Notes: a model not told the origin generated them from the sequence alone. A DNA stretch of 64,000 nt from Enterocloster lavalensis (GCF_902364025.1 NZ_CABJCG010000001.1:558001-622000), one strand, 5' to 3'; positions 33,451 through 43,226 are shown, numbered from the stretch's first letter. Made by a program: numbers and translations.

Positions 33451-34431
33451 TCAATCCATGGGGTAGAGCATCTTCTCGTACTGCTTGTCCCGCAGCTGCG
33501 GTTTTTCAATGTAATAGGAGTCCAGAAGAATCTGTTCCCTCTGCCGGCTTCCCTCGATGGCCTCCACGGCCCGCTCCACGCTCAAATATCCCTCGTCGTA
33601 CCGGTTGTAGGTCACAAGCCCGGTGATGATCCCCTGGTCCAGCTGGTTGAGCAGGGCCGTGGTGCCGCCAACGCCGTAAAGTCCGGTGATGTATTGGTGG
33701 TAAACGCTGCTGTCCTCCAGAATCTGGGCCGCCTCCCCCAGGGACGGCGTGTCCAGGGCCACGATGGCCGCCCTGCCGCTGCCCGGATAGACGGTCTCCT
33801 CGATCACTCCGCGGTAGGTGTCTCCGTCCCGGCGTTCCACCAGCGTGCAGGTGAAGCCCGCCTGTTCCAGAACAGTCCGCACGCCGTCGTACACCCGCAG
33901 GTTGAGCCCGTATTCCAGCCCGTCGGTGAACAGGTAGACCGGATTTTCCTTAGGTTCATGGGCCGCCACCGCATTTCCCAGCTTCTCTCCCATCTCATAG
34001 CCGTCCACCGCCACGTTCGCCACCACGATCTCATTGGGAACCTGGGAGCCCAGCACCACCAGCGGGCTGTTTAAACTGGTGCGGTCCAGCGCCCGGATCG
34101 TCTCCCGCTCGTTTACCGGGGTCAGAATCACGGCCTTGGCCCCGTCCTTGATCTCCCGGTTGATTAACTCCAGCTGCTGCTCCTGGTCATTTCGCTCGTA
34201 TAAGGTGATAAAGCTGATATCCGCGTGGTACTCCAAAGCCGCCTTGTCCATGCCCTTGCGGAAATTCCCGTAAAAGTCGTCGTTGGAATCCTCAATGATC
34301 ACGGAGATAGGGTGTATCTCCACCTTTTTCTCCTTGATGATCAGGTTGGTGGACGACATCAGAAACAGCAGGACCAGGGCGCAGGCCGACAGGGCCCACA
34401 GTATTTTCTCATTTTTTGACATAACATTCAT
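33451..34431 (-). CDS. Membrane-anchored periplasmic-binding-protein-like sugar sensor
   Basis: A 326-residue protein with one N-terminal membrane segment (ILWALSACALVLLFLMSSTN) and a type I periplasmic-binding fold outside (ISVIIEDSNDDFYGNFRKGM, GAKAVILTPVNERETIRALD, ITGLYGVGGTTALLNQLDQG). It is diverged from MglB and lacks a lipobox. A GGAGGGG box precedes the first ATG; a second ATG three codons on is also possible. It sits directly after the histidine kinase gene. In clostridial YesMN loci such a third component often acts as the extracellular sugar sensor for the kinase; that role here is inferred from position. Confidence 0.85.
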   Translation of the reverse strand: MNVMSKNEKILWALSACALVLLFLMSSTNLIIKEKKVEIHPISVIIEDSNDDFYGNFRKGMDKAALEYHADISFITLYERNDQEQQLELINREIKDGAKAVILTPVNERETIRALDRTSLNSPLVVLGSQVPNEIVVANVAVDGYEMGEKLGNAVAAHEPKENPVYLFTDGLEYGLNLRVYDGVRTVLEQAGFTCTLVERRDGDTYRGVIEETVYPGSGRAAIVALDTPSLGEAAQILEDSSVYHQYITGLYGVGGTTALLNQLDQGIITGLVTYNRYDEGYLSVERAVEAIEGSRQREQILLDSYYIEKPQLRDKQYEKMLYPMD

Positions 34432-34456
34432 GTTTCAATCCCCTCCGCCCCGCTGT

Positions 34457-36244
34457 TTACGTGACCTTCTGTGCCACCTGCTCATAGGGAACCGCAGGCA
34501 GGTGGGCCGTTACCGTGGTCCCCTCGTCCGGCTCCGAGTCGATGACAAGCCCGTACTCCTTGCCGAAGTACAGCTTGATGCGCTCGTTCACATTGCGCAC
34601 GCCGATGCCGGAGCCGCGCCTGGAGGGCACGTGCTCAGCGGCCGCAAACAGGTTCTCCACCTGCTCCTGCGTCATGCCAAGGCCGTTGTCCCCCACGCTC
34701 ATGTAGAGGTCGTCCCCCTCCCGCCACGCTTTAATGAGAATCTCGCCGTCGCCGTCCATGAATTCCATGCCGTGGTAGATGGCGTTCTCCACCAGGGGCT
34801 GGAGCATGAGCTTTAAGCTGGCCAGCTCCTCCACGCCCTCCCCCGCCTCAATGGAGTAGGTGAATTTGTTCTTATAGCGCATGGACTGGATCATCAGGTA
34901 GTTGCGCACATGCTCCAGCTCGTCCCGCACCGGGATGATGCTCTTGCCTTTGCTCAGGCTGATGCGGAAAAACCGTGCCAGGGCGGTCACCGCCTTCACG
35001 GCCTCGGACTGCCGCTCGTTCTCGATCATCCACACGATGATGTCCAGGGTGTTGTAGAGGAAATGGGGGTTGATCTGGGACTGCAAGGTGTCGAACTCGC
35101 TCTTTCGCTTGGACTCGTGCTCCGCCACAATGTCGTCCATGAGCCGCCTGATCTGCCGGGCCATGTTTTGGATGGAATTGCCCAGATGCTGGATCTCGTA
35201 GGAGCCGCCCGCGTACACGTTGGTCTCCAGATGGCCCTCCTCGATCTCGTTCACCGACTTCTCCAGCTCCTTGATGGGATCCGTGATCCTGGAGGAGATG
35301 TAGGAGTTGATGATGGACAGGATGAACAGGATAAAGGCGATGATAAAGACCACGAACAGCTTGGTTTTCAGATTGTTTAAGGACACTCCGTCCATGGGCG
35401 TGACGCCCACGATCTTCCAGCCGGTGTACCCCACGCTCTTCACCGTCACCAGGCGCTTTTTCCCCTCAAACAGCTCCTCGTGGTTGCCGTCCCGGTACTC
35501 CGACGCCTTTACGTTATTCTCCCTGGCGATGCCGGAGTCCAGCAGCTGGGCTCTGGGATGGTAAATGATATCCCCGCCGCTGCTGATCAGGTACACGTAG
35601 CCGCCATTTCCCAGGCTGACGCTGTCAAAGAGCTGTTCCAGGCTGTTGTAGCGGATGTCGATGAGCAGCACGCCCTGGTCCGTGTAGGGGCCCTGGGTGA
35701 TCTCCACGGCCCGGGTCACGGAGATGACCCAGCGGTACTGGTTCTCGTTGGCGTCGAAGATGTACTGGACCTGGGGGATGGAGAAATGCAGGTTCTCCGT
35801 CTTTTCCAGGGTGTTCCGGAACCAGGGTTCCGACGTGACGTCCAGATTGGTCTTTAAGCGGGCGGCGGGAACAGCCTCCAAAAGCCTGCCGTCGTTGGAC
35901 AGGAGGGCGATATTTTCCACGTTGTCCTTGTTGTTGTCGTAGAGCAGCGTGATCTCGCGGTTGATGGAGCTGTCGGATAGGTCCGCGTTCTTGACGGCCC
36001 CATAGTACAGGGAGTCGGACAACTTCATGATGGTGCGCAGGTAGGTGTCCGTGGTCCGGGAGAGCTGGTTGATCAGGATCTGGTTCTCCTCCTGAATGGC
36101 CGCGGACATCTGCCCGGACATGCGGCTGTACATGGACAGCCCGATGAAAATGCTGGCCGCCAGGGCGGACACGGTGAAATAGATGAATATGGTGTAGCGG
36201 ATGCTGGTATTCTGAAACGGATACCGGCGCTTTTTCAAAGGCAT
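34457..36244 (-). CDS. YesM-type sensor histidine kinase
   Basis: A 595-residue membrane kinase. After one N-terminal membrane span (TIFIYFTVSALAASIFIGLS) comes an extracellular dCACHE-like domain (about residues 45-300), a second span (FVVFIIAFILFILSIINSYI) and a HAMP linker (SRITDPIKELEKSVNEIEEG). The His_kinase domain has the phospho-acceptor His in SQINPHFLYNTLD, and the ATPase domain has LMLQPLVENAIYHG, VGDNGLGM and GSGIGVRNVNERI. It probably phosphorylates the YesN-type regulator 15 bases upstream in the same operon. Its input is likely sugar bound by the adjacent binding proteins. Confidence 0.95.
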   Translation of the reverse strand: MPLKKRRYPFQNTSIRYTIFIYFTVSALAASIFIGLSMYSRMSGQMSAAIQEENQILINQLSRTTDTYLRTIMKLSDSLYYGAVKNADLSDSSINREITLLYDNNKDNVENIALLSNDGRLLEAVPAARLKTNLDVTSEPWFRNTLEKTENLHFSIPQVQYIFDANENQYRWVISVTRAVEITQGPYTDQGVLLIDIRYNSLEQLFDSVSLGNGGYVYLISSGGDIIYHPRAQLLDSGIARENNVKASEYRDGNHEELFEGKKRLVTVKSVGYTGWKIVGVTPMDGVSLNNLKTKLFVVFIIAFILFILSIINSYISSRITDPIKELEKSVNEIEEGHLETNVYAGGSYEIQHLGNSIQNMARQIRRLMDDIVAEHESKRKSEFDTLQSQINPHFLYNTLDIIVWMIENERQSEAVKAVTALARFFRISLSKGKSIIPVRDELEHVRNYLMIQSMRYKNKFTYSIEAGEGVEELASLKLMLQPLVENAIYHGMEFMDGDGEILIKAWREGDDLYMSVGDNGLGMTQEQVENLFAAAEHVPSRRGSGIGVRNVNERIKLYFGKEYGLVIDSEPDEGTTVTAHLPAVPYEQVAQKVT

Positions 36245-36259
36245 GGCCGCCCTCCTCGC

Positions 36260-37897
36260 TTACTTGGCCCCCCGGAATTTGGTGGGCGATACGCCGAAAC
36301 GCTTTTTAAACACATAGCTGAAATAGTTCTGCTCCTGATAACCCACCTTGGCCGCGATCACATAGGTCTTGTCGTCGGTTTTGCCCAGAAGCTCCACCGC
36401 CTTGTCCAGGCGCACCTCGGTCAGGTAGGCGATATAGGCCTGACCCGTCTCCTTCTTGAACATGGTGGAAAAATAGGCGGGGCTCATGTGCAGGTGGCGG
36501 CAGATTTTTTCCACGGATAAGTCCGGGTCCTGGTAATTGTCCTGGATGTACTGCTTGGCCTCCTTGATCACCTGCTTCATGGTGTTGTCGCGCTCCTGGT
36601 TCATGGCCTGGTTCATGCGCAGGGCGATGGGCAGCAGCCACTGGCCGAACTCCTCCTGCTTCTGCATTTTGGGAATCACGCTGAAGGTGTCCGCGTAATC
36701 CCGGCCCTCGCCGAACATTTCCGCCATGTCCAGATCGTACTGCTGAATCAGCTGCACGATGCAGTTGGCCACGCTCAGCATGTAGGCCTGATGCTGCCGG
36801 AAATGCACCTTGGCGTCGCTCATCCGGTCCACCACCCGCCTGACCGCGGCTTCGATCTTCTCCTGGGGGCCGAATTTCACGGCCGCGATCAGGTCTGCCT
36901 CGTCCCGGCTGTCAAAGGCCAGCTTGCCCCCGTCCCCCGGCTCCACGTCGTTGATGTAGATGGTGCTGCCGATGCCCACGATGGCCTTGTAGCCCAGGGC
37001 GTCCACCGCCGCCTTGTAGGAATCGCTGATGTGGAGCAGGTCCGTGCAGCGGTGGCCGATGCCGATGGTGATGGGCACCTCCAGGATCTTGCGCGTCTCC
37101 TTGCAGATATCGCCCAGCACGTCGATGAGGCCGGTCTGGGTGTTCTCCTGGTCGATGGCGGCGATCACCGTCATGCCGGACTCCGGCCCCAGATTGGAGG
37201 TGAACAGGGTGAAACGGCAGTAGTCCTTCAGTTTTTCCTCTACGATCTGCATGACGGAGATGGGGATCAAGTCGGCCTCCTGGTGCAGGGGCAGCTCCTT
37301 GCCCTCCTTCTGCTCCGCCGGTTCGATGTCAATGACCGCGACCACCCATTTCTGGGCTCCCGCGATGGGGATATCGTACTCCGAGAGGCGGCCCGCCAGA
37401 AGATCGCCGCTCACCCGGCGGTTGATCAGGTCGTTTAAGAACTGCTCCCGCAGAATGGGCAGGCTCTTGCGGTAGTTCTCCCGCAACAGGCTGACATTGC
37501 GCTTCTGCTCGATCTCCTCGTCCAAGTTGGCTTTGATCCGCTTTAAAATGGCGGTCAGCTCCTCCACGTTGACCGGCTTTAAAATGTACTCGGTGACATT
37601 GAGCTTGATGGCCTGCTTCGCGTACTCGAAATCGTCGTAGCCGGAGAAAATGACGATCTTAGTGGAGGGGAAGCGCTGGCGGACCTTCTCCGCCAGGGTC
37701 AGTCCGTCCATGTAGGGCATGCGGATATCCGTCAGAACCACGTCCGGCTCCAGGGCCTCGATGCGCTCCAGGGCCTCCTCGCCGTTCTCCGCATCCCCCA
37801 CCACCTGGAATCCGGCCGCGTTCCAGTCGATCTTCTTGATGATGCTCTTGCGCACTTCTTCCTCGTCGTCCACCAGGATAATCCGATATAAGTCCAT
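36260..37897 (-). CDS. YesN-type response regulator with AraC DNA-binding domain
   Basis: A 545-residue regulator. The receiver domain has VDDEEEVRKS and the phospho-acceptor Asp-57 in VVLTDIRMPYMDG, plus the Lys in EYILKPVNVEE. A long middle linker/effector domain follows (residues about 140-430). The C-terminal AraC/XylS domain has two helix-turn-helix motifs (LSVEKICRHLHMSPAYFSTM and YVIAAKVGYQEQNYFSYVFK). The ATG at 37897 has GAAGAGG upstream; a Met 11 codons earlier lacks a ribosome binding site. First gene of the sensor operon, with its own promoter at 37956-37984. Probable targets are mglBAC and its own operon. Confidence 0.95.
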   Translation of the reverse strand: MDLYRIILVDDEEEVRKSIIKKIDWNAAGFQVVGDAENGEEALERIEALEPDVVLTDIRMPYMDGLTLAEKVRQRFPSTKIVIFSGYDDFEYAKQAIKLNVTEYILKPVNVEELTAILKRIKANLDEEIEQKRNVSLLRENYRKSLPILREQFLNDLINRRVSGDLLAGRLSEYDIPIAGAQKWVVAVIDIEPAEQKEGKELPLHQEADLIPISVMQIVEEKLKDYCRFTLFTSNLGPESGMTVIAAIDQENTQTGLIDVLGDICKETRKILEVPITIGIGHRCTDLLHISDSYKAAVDALGYKAIVGIGSTIYINDVEPGDGGKLAFDSRDEADLIAAVKFGPQEKIEAAVRRVVDRMSDAKVHFRQHQAYMLSVANCIVQLIQQYDLDMAEMFGEGRDYADTFSVIPKMQKQEEFGQWLLPIALRMNQAMNQERDNTMKQVIKEAKQYIQDNYQDPDLSVEKICRHLHMSPAYFSTMFKKETGQAYIAYLTEVRLDKAVELLGKTDDKTYVIAAKVGYQEQNYFSYVFKKRFGVSPTKFRGAK

Positions 37898-37955
37898 ATC
37901 CAAAACCTCTTCTCCATCATGATTCGCCATTTGATTTGCAGCTTATTTACTGATC

Positions 37956-37984
37956 AGTATACAATATTTGGGCGGCTGCGGCAA
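37956..37984 (-). promoter_or_regulatory. SigA-type promoter of the YesN/YesM/binding-protein operon
   Basis: Minus strand: TTGCCG (37979-37984), 17-base spacer, TATACT (37956-37961), about 60 bases before the ATG at 37897. Confidence 0.72.
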
Positions 37985-38030
37985 CTGTTTCCACGGTTGT
38001 GGCGGGAATGAGGGGGCCTCTCTATCCCCT

Positions 38031-38690
38031 CTATATGCGGTACAGCAGCGCGTTGCAGATGGCGGCCGCCACATTGCTGCCGCCTTTTCTGCCCCTGGCC
38101 ACGATATAAGGCGTGTCAGGCAGCGTCAGAATCAGCTCCTTGGACTGGACCACGTTGACAAATCCCACCGGCACCCCGATAATCAGCGCGGGCTTCAAAC
38201 GTCCCTCCGTCACCAGTTCGTACAGCCGCACCAATGCCGTTGGCGCGTTTCCCACCGCAAAAATGCAGGGAATCCGCTCCCTGGGGCCGCCCGTTCCGTA
38301 CAGGCCGGCCGCCTTGTCCATGCTGGCCGTGGCTCTGGTACAGCCCTCCCCGGCGGCAATCTCCGCCACATCCGGGTCCGCCATGAAACAGAGCGCTTCC
38401 CCGCCCAGTTTCTCCAGCCGCCCTTTGTTCACGCCCGAGAATCCCATCCGGGTGTCCGTCACGATGTGCGCCCCGGCCTTAAGGGCCTTAAGGCCCCGCT
38501 CCACCGCCCGGTCTGAGAAAACCAGGCTGTCCGCGTACTCAAAATCCGCTGTGGTGTGGATACACCGCTTGATCACCGGCTCCTGCTCCGGGTCCAGGAC
38601 CTTTCCCATCTGTTCCAGTTCCCGGCCGATGATCTCAAAGCTTCTGGCCTCGATCTGAGACGGCAGCACCTGCTCCAGCTCAATTTTCAC
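38031..38690 (-). CDS. cbiC: Cobalt-precorrin-8 methylmutase
   Basis: CbiC moves the C-11 methyl to C-12 to give cobyrinate. The 219-residue protein has the catalytic His-45 in [15 protein letters not shown], and conserved [29 protein letters not shown] and [15 protein letters not shown] loops. The length is typical. Its start overlaps the end of cbiP by 11 bases. It is the last gene of the cbiD-to-cbiC run; no strong terminator was recognised in the 50 bases that follow. Confidence 0.96.
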   Translation of the reverse strand: MKIELEQVLPSQIEARSFEIIGRELEQMGKVLDPEQEPVIKRCIHTTADFEYADSLVFSDRAVERGLKALKAGAHIVTDTRMGFSGVNKGRLEKLGGEALCFMADPDVAEIAAGEGCTRATASMDKAAGLYGTGGPRERIPCIFAVGNAPTALVRLYELVTEGRLKPALIIGVPVGFVNVVQSKELILTLPDTPYIVARGRKGGSNVAAAICNALLYRI

Positions 38691-40290
38691 GGCTGTTTCC
38701 TCCCTCTATTCCCATAATCTCATAAATTCGATCCATATCCAGACTCTCCCGCAGCCCTTTTGCCAGGGCCGTAAACTGCATCTCCTTGAACGCCGCATAG
38801 TCGAAATCCGCCGTACTGGCCAGGTCCGCACAAAGCCCTTTTTTCGCCAGCAGCGCCTCCGTCAGGGACCTGGCAATGCCGGGATCGTCGAATATGCCGT
38901 GAACGTAGGAGCCGTACACATTTCCCCGGTTCCAGCCGTCGGTTTTGACCTGCTTGGAATCCGACTGCGTCTCCAGGAGATAGGCCATTGGGCGGCAGAT
39001 TTCCGGCTCCGCCCGGTAATCCACCAGCCGTCCCGTATCCTCCGGCCCACGCCCTCCGGAGATTGCGGTGCGGCCCATATGAATCTCATAGCCGGTGAGG
39101 CATTTCCCCGACAGGGCGGACAGGGGTCCGTCCAGCTCCCCGAGAGAGCCAGTGACCTGGGTGCGGACTTTCTCTGTCTCGAACCATGTGGTCAGGGGCA
39201 GCAGACCAAGACCGGCCGCACGATGGACAGACGCGCCCTCCGCTCCGGCCTCGTCGATCACTTCCTCTCCCAACATCTGGAAACCGCCGCAGATTCCCCA
39301 GATGGGAACCCGGCGGGAGGCCAATTTTAATACCGCCGCCTCCAGCCCGCTGCTGCGCAGCCACAGGAGGTCGCTTATGGTGTTTTTCGTCCCCGGAAGC
39401 ACCACCAGATCCGGCGCCCCAAGCTCCGAGGGCCGCGCCACATAGCGGACCCGCACGCAGGGGATGGCGCTTAAAGCGTTAAAGTCGGTGAAATTGGCGA
39501 TCCGCGGGAACCGGATGACGGCGATATCTACCATCGGGGCCGCCGCCGCGTTCCCGGCCCTGCCCTCCAGCGCGCCGCTTAAGCTGTCCTCGTCCTCCAG
39601 CTCCACCTGCATGTAGGGTACCACCCCGGCCACCGGAATGTTACAAAGCTCCTCCAGCATGGAAACGCCCGGGTCCAGAATCGTTTTGTCGCCCCGGAAT
39701 TTGTTGATCACCAGGCCCTTCACCCGGGCCCGCTCCTCCTCTTTCAGAAGGGAAACGGTGCCGTAGAGCTGGGCGAACACGCCGCCACGGTCGATGTCTC
39801 CCACCAGCAACACCGGGGCGTCCGCCATGGCCGCCATGCCCATGTTCACGATATCCTCATGGTTTAAGTTGATCTCCGCCGGGCTTCCGGCCCCCTCGAT
39901 CACGATGATGTCGTACTCCTCCGCCAGACGCCGGTAGGACTCCATCACCACCGGAACCAGCTCCTTTTTGTACGCAAAATAATCCCGGGCCTTCATATTT
40001 CCCAGGGGCACGCCGCGCACGATCACCTGGCTGCCCACGTCCGTGGTGGGTTTGAGCAGAATGGGGTTCATATCCACGGTGGGCCGGATTCCGGCCGCCT
40101 CCGCCTGAACCACCTGGGCCCGGCCCATTTCCAGGCCGTCCCCGGTGATAAAGGAATTGAGGGCCATATTCTGGGATTTAAAGGGGGCCACGCGGTAGCC
40201 GTCCTCCCGGAAGATGCGGCAGAGTCCCGCCGCGATCAGGCTTTTGCCCACATTGGACATGGTTCCCTGCACCATTATCGCTTTTGCCAT
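38680..40290 (-). CDS. cbiP: Cobyric acid synthase (amidotransferase)
   Basis: CbiP/CobQ amidates four carboxylates of adenosylcobyrinate a,c-diamide using glutamine and ATP. The 536-residue protein has an N-terminal dethiobiotin-synthase-like domain ([20 protein letters not shown]), a middle domain with [19 protein letters not shown], and a C-terminal amidotransferase domain with the Cys in [15 protein letters not shown] and the His in [11 protein letters not shown]. The ATG at 40290 is preceded by AGGCAGGA; an upstream extension runs into cobD. It overlaps cbiC downstream by 11 bases and follows cobD by 4 bases. Confidence 0.97.
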   Translation of the reverse strand: MAKAIMVQGTMSNVGKSLIAAGLCRIFREDGYRVAPFKSQNMALNSFITGDGLEMGRAQVVQAEAAGIRPTVDMNPILLKPTTDVGSQVIVRGVPLGNMKARDYFAYKKELVPVVMESYRRLAEEYDIIVIEGAGSPAEINLNHEDIVNMGMAAMADAPVLLVGDIDRGGVFAQLYGTVSLLKEEERARVKGLVINKFRGDKTILDPGVSMLEELCNIPVAGVVPYMQVELEDEDSLSGALEGRAGNAAAAPMVDIAVIRFPRIANFTDFNALSAIPCVRVRYVARPSELGAPDLVVLPGTKNTISDLLWLRSSGLEAAVLKLASRRVPIWGICGGFQMLGEEVIDEAGAEGASVHRAAGLGLLPLTTWFETEKVRTQVTGSLGELDGPLSALSGKCLTGYEIHMGRTAISGGRGPEDTGRLVDYRAEPEICRPMAYLLETQSDSKQVKTDGWNRGNVYGSYVHGIFDDPGIARSLTEALLAKKGLCADLASTADFDYAAFKEMQFTALAKGLRESLDMDRIYEIMGIEGGNSREN

Positions 40291-40294
40291 CGTT

Positions 40295-41386
40295 TTATTC
40301 CTGCCTTTCCAAATGATCTGCGCCCGCCAGAATCCGCTCCAGCTCCCGGATGAGAATTTCGTTGTCCTCATGCAGTCTGACGCAGACGCGGTAATAGGTG
40401 TTGTCCAGTCCCCGGTAATTGGCGCAGGACCGGATCAGAATACGCCGCTCCAAAAGCGCTTCATACAGCCTGCCCCGCACGGACCGGTCCGCCCCGGCCG
40501 GATCGCGGAAGAAAATGTAGTTGGCCTCCGAGCCGTACACCGTAAGTCCAAGGCGGGTCAGCTCCCCGGACAGCCACCTGCGCTCCCGCGCAATAGCTTC
40601 TGTGGACGCGCGCACATATCCGGTCTCGCCGAGAGCCGCCAGCCCGGCCGCCTGTGCCACGCTGGAAACGCTCCAGGGCTGGCGCACCTGCTTTAACCGC
40701 TCCATCAGTTCCCCGTCGGCACAGAGGCCGTAGCCCAGGCGCAGCCCCGCCATCGCATAGAGCTTGGTAAACGCCTTGAGCACAAATACATTAGGGTATT
40801 TTTCCAAAAACGGAATCAGAGAACAGGACTCCGGGGCGTCCAGAAAATCGCAAAAACACTCGTCCACCGCCAGACGGACGCCCTGTTTGCAGCAGACCCC
40901 GGCCACCCACTCCATGTCCTCCCGCGGGATGGACACGCCGGTGGGATTGTTGGGATTGCAGAGAAACAGAAGCTGCGGCTCCCCGGACAGCTTTTCCAAA
41001 AGCTCCCTGGAATTGAGCCGGAACCCGTCCTGTTCCCGCAAATCCAGCCAGGATACCCGGCAGTCCACGGCAGCCAATGCCTGCTCGTATTCGGAGAAGG
41101 CCGGGGCCGTAACCAGGGCGCGCTTTGGCTTAAGCGCCAGCGTCAGCCCGAAGATCAGGTCCGCGGCCCCGTTTCCGCAGATCACCTGCTCCTGCGGCAC
41201 GCCGTGATACGCGGCCAGGGCTGCCGTCAGCTTCCGGCTGCTGCTGTCCGGATAGACCGTGCAGTCCCCCAGACTGTCCGCCGCCGCCCGCCGCACCGCC
41301 TCCGGCAGGCCAAACGGGTTTAAATTGGCCGAGAAATCCAGATCCACCTCCTGGCTGTAGATATCTCCTCCGTGCTGATATTCCAT
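40295..41386 (-). CDS. cobD: Threonine-phosphate decarboxylase (CobD type)
   Basis: A PLP-dependent aminotransferase-fold enzyme of 363 residues that makes (R)-1-amino-2-propanol phosphate for the nucleotide loop of cobalamin. It has the N-terminal [20 protein letters not shown] motif, [14 protein letters not shown], and the PLP lysine in [18 protein letters not shown] (Lys-208). The ATG at 41386 has AGGAGG upstream. An open extension of 59 codons upstream reads through a tandem repeat at the cbiB end and is low-complexity Gly/Ser/Ala, so it is not taken as coding for this protein. Confidence 0.94.
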   Translation of the reverse strand: MEYQHGGDIYSQEVDLDFSANLNPFGLPEAVRRAAADSLGDCTVYPDSSSRKLTAALAAYHGVPQEQVICGNGAADLIFGLTLALKPKRALVTAPAFSEYEQALAAVDCRVSWLDLREQDGFRLNSRELLEKLSGEPQLLFLCNPNNPTGVSIPREDMEWVAGVCCKQGVRLAVDECFCDFLDAPESCSLIPFLEKYPNVFVLKAFTKLYAMAGLRLGYGLCADGELMERLKQVRQPWSVSSVAQAAGLAALGETGYVRASTEAIARERRWLSGELTRLGLTVYGSEANYIFFRDPAGADRSVRGRLYEALLERRILIRSCANYRGLDNTYYRVCVRLHEDNEILIRELERILAGADHLERQE

Positions 41387-41447
41387 GGTCCTGTCCTCCT
41401 TCATAAAACTGCCCGCTGCGCGGGAATTTCCGTCAACTGCGGCTGCG

Positions 41448-41573
41448 CTGCCGCCCACAGCGCCAAGATTACGGCTCACAATGCCAGCGCTGCTGCCCAC
41501 AGCGCCAGAACTCCCGCTCACAATGCCAGCACTGCCGCCCACAACGCCAGAACTCCCGCCCACAATACCAGGA
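41448..41573. repeat. Three tandem 42-bp repeats at the 3' end of cbiB
   Basis: Three units start at 41448, 41490 and 41532, each opening CTGCCGCCCACA or a close variant and each containing GCTCACAATGCCAGC or a variant. The cbiB stop codon (41518-41520) lies inside the second unit, so its last residues (VLWAGVLALWAAVLAL) come from the repeat. The same DNA read in the cobD frame gives an open low-complexity extension upstream of cobD. Confidence 0.85.
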
Positions 41574-42543
41574 ATAACAGCTGCGCGCCAAACATCAGCC
41601 GGTTAATTCTGCGCACGTCCGCCGCCTCGATGGCCCTCCTGTCATCCCCGATATATGGCTTGGAACAGAGCGTGCCGAAATACCAGGCATCCCCGGCCAG
41701 CCTCAGGCCCAAAGCCCCGGCGCAGGCCGCCTCGGACTGCGCGGAATTGGGGCTGGCATGGTTAAACCGGTCCCGGCAAAACACCTTAAACGCCCCCCGA
41801 CCGTCAAATCCCGGAAGCAGCGCGGCGCAGGCGCAAAACAACAGTCCGGTGAGCCGGGAAGGAATCAGATTGACCAGATCGTCCAGTTTAGCCGCCGCCC
41901 GGCCCAGTTCCCGGTAGCGGTCATTTTTATAGCCCACCATGGAATCCATCGTGTTCACCGCTTTGTAGAGGTAGCCGCCCACAGGTCCCAGAAGAGCGAT
42001 GCAGAGCATGGGGGCGATCACGCCGTCGGAGGCGTTTTCCGCCACCGTCTCCACCGCAGCCCGCAGGATGCCGCTGCCGTCCAGAGGCGCGGTGTCCCGG
42101 CCCACAATCATGGAAACGTCTCTCCTGGCCTGCTCCACGTCGCCCTTCTCCATGGAACGGCAGACCTTCATGCTCTCCGCGCACAGGTCCTTAGCGGCCA
42201 AAAGCTGGTAACACATCAGACTCTCCGCCGCCAGCAGAAAACACACGCCCGCCCGCCCCGGCAGATGCAGCGCAAACCCGCCCAGGGCCGCCAGAAGCAG
42301 CCCGGGAACCACAGTCCAGAAGCCGCACATGAGGGCCGCCAAAAGCAGCCCCGCGGTTCGCTCCCGGCCCGAAAACCGCGGCCGCAGCAAGCCCTCCAGC
42401 CAGGCGATCATCCGCCCCATCAGCCGCACCGGGTGCGGCAGCCAGCGCGGGTCGCCAAACAGCCAGTCCAGCGCGCAGCCCCCCAACAGGGCGCCTCCGT
42501 GAAATACAAACAATCCAAACCAACCTGATTCCAGTCCAAACAT
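41518..42543 (-). CDS. cbiB: Adenosylcobinamide-phosphate synthase
   Basis: CbiB joins aminopropanol phosphate to adenosylcobyric acid. The 341-residue membrane protein begins with ALDWLFGDPRWLPHPVRLMG, the conserved family motif. It also has MIVGRDTAPLDGSGILRAAV, AVETVAENASDGVIAPMLCI, and VNTMDSMVGYKNDRYRELGRA, with several membrane segments between. The ATG at 42543 follows GGGAGAG. The C-terminal end is formed by 42-bp tandem repeats, which make it somewhat longer than the usual 300-320 residues. It lies between the CobU-like paralogue and cobD. Confidence 0.94.
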   Translation of the reverse strand: MFGLESGWFGLFVFHGGALLGGCALDWLFGDPRWLPHPVRLMGRMIAWLEGLLRPRFSGRERTAGLLLAALMCGFWTVVPGLLLAALGGFALHLPGRAGVCFLLAAESLMCYQLLAAKDLCAESMKVCRSMEKGDVEQARRDVSMIVGRDTAPLDGSGILRAAVETVAENASDGVIAPMLCIALLGPVGGYLYKAVNTMDSMVGYKNDRYRELGRAAAKLDDLVNLIPSRLTGLLFCACAALLPGFDGRGAFKVFCRDRFNHASPNSAQSEAACAGALGLRLAGDAWYFGTLCSKPYIGDDRRAIEAADVRRINRLMFGAQLLFLVLWAGVLALWAAVLAL

Positions 42544-42592
42544 GCAGTCAATCTCTCCCGTCCTCTGTTCTGTATCGCCGCCGGGCATCCGG

Positions 42593-43186
42593 CTATTTGA
42601 TTCTCTGTCCCAGCCCGCAGTTTACCCGCCAGACCTGCTCCGCTTCTGCCGCCAGACGGCAGCAGACCCGCCCCGTCTCCTCCCGCCAGGTCCGCTCCAT
42701 GGGGTCTGTGGGGACAATACCTCCGCCAATCTCATCGGTGACGATCACGCGGTCCGGCCGGGCCTGCCGCATCACTTCCGCAAGCTCCGCCAGATCCACC
42801 GCCACCTCCCCGGACACGATCCTGCGCACAAAAGCCTGGAAGTTATGGCAGAATGGAGCGGACAAAAAGCTTTCCGGCTCCGCGGCCGCACCGTCGACCC
42901 ATGCCACAGCCCGGCCGCCTGGGGAACCGCCGGCCAGTTCGCCAGTCATTCCGCCTGCCCGCCCGCCGTCCGGCTCTCCGGTCATTCCGCCTGCCTGCCC
43001 GCTGGCCGGCTCTCCGGTCATTCCGCCTGCCCGCCCGCCGTCCCGCTCCCCGGTCATTCCGCCTGCCCGCCCGTCGTCCGGCTCTCCGGTCATTCCGGCG
43101 GCCTGCCCGCTGGCCAGTTCTCCAGTCAGCTCCCGTTCCACAAAATCCCGTTTCCCCTGGGCCATTCCGCCTGTCACCAGAATCAT
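42593..43186 (-). CDS. Diverged CobU-like protein with an in-frame repeat insert
   Basis: A 197-residue protein. It opens MILVTGGMAQGKRDFVEREL, a CobU-type P-loop in which the usual GxGKS is changed (GKR), so nucleotide binding is doubtful. Residues 22-93 are six 12-residue repeats of the GEPDGGRAGGMT type. From about residue 105 it resembles the C-terminal half of CobU (VIVTDEIGGGIVPTDPMERT, CRLAAEAEQVWRVNCGLGQR). A complete cobU lies nearby at 44009, so this is a paralogue, possibly with an altered role. GGCGGAG precedes the ATG. The repeat keeps several frames open on both strands; only this frame has family similarity. Confidence 0.78.
   Translation of the reverse strand: MILVTGGMAQGKRDFVERELTGELASGQAAGMTGEPDDGRAGGMTGERDGGRAGGMTGEPASGQAGGMTGEPDGGRAGGMTGELAGGSPGGRAVAWVDGAAAEPESFLSAPFCHNFQAFVRRIVSGEVAVDLAELAEVMRQARPDRVIVTDEIGGGIVPTDPMERTWREETGRVCCRLAAEAEQVWRVNCGLGQRIK
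42908..43123. repeat. Six in-frame 36-bp tandem repeats inside the CobU-like gene
   Basis: 216 bp made of six units of 36 bp, coding on the minus strand for GE(P/L/R)xxG(R/Q/S)AGGMT-type 12-mers. The units differ by a few bases each. The array interrupts the CobU-like fold between the P-loop and the centre of the protein without breaking the frame. Confidence 0.9.
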
Positions 43187-43226
43187 ATCATCTCCGCCTT
43201 TCCAATATCTTCATTTTCGCTCCGCC

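Noticed and set aside
41387..41563. 59-codon N-terminal extension of CobD
   Set aside because: It is low-complexity sequence read from the 42-bp repeats at the cbiB end, and a strong AGGAGG site marks the start at 41386.
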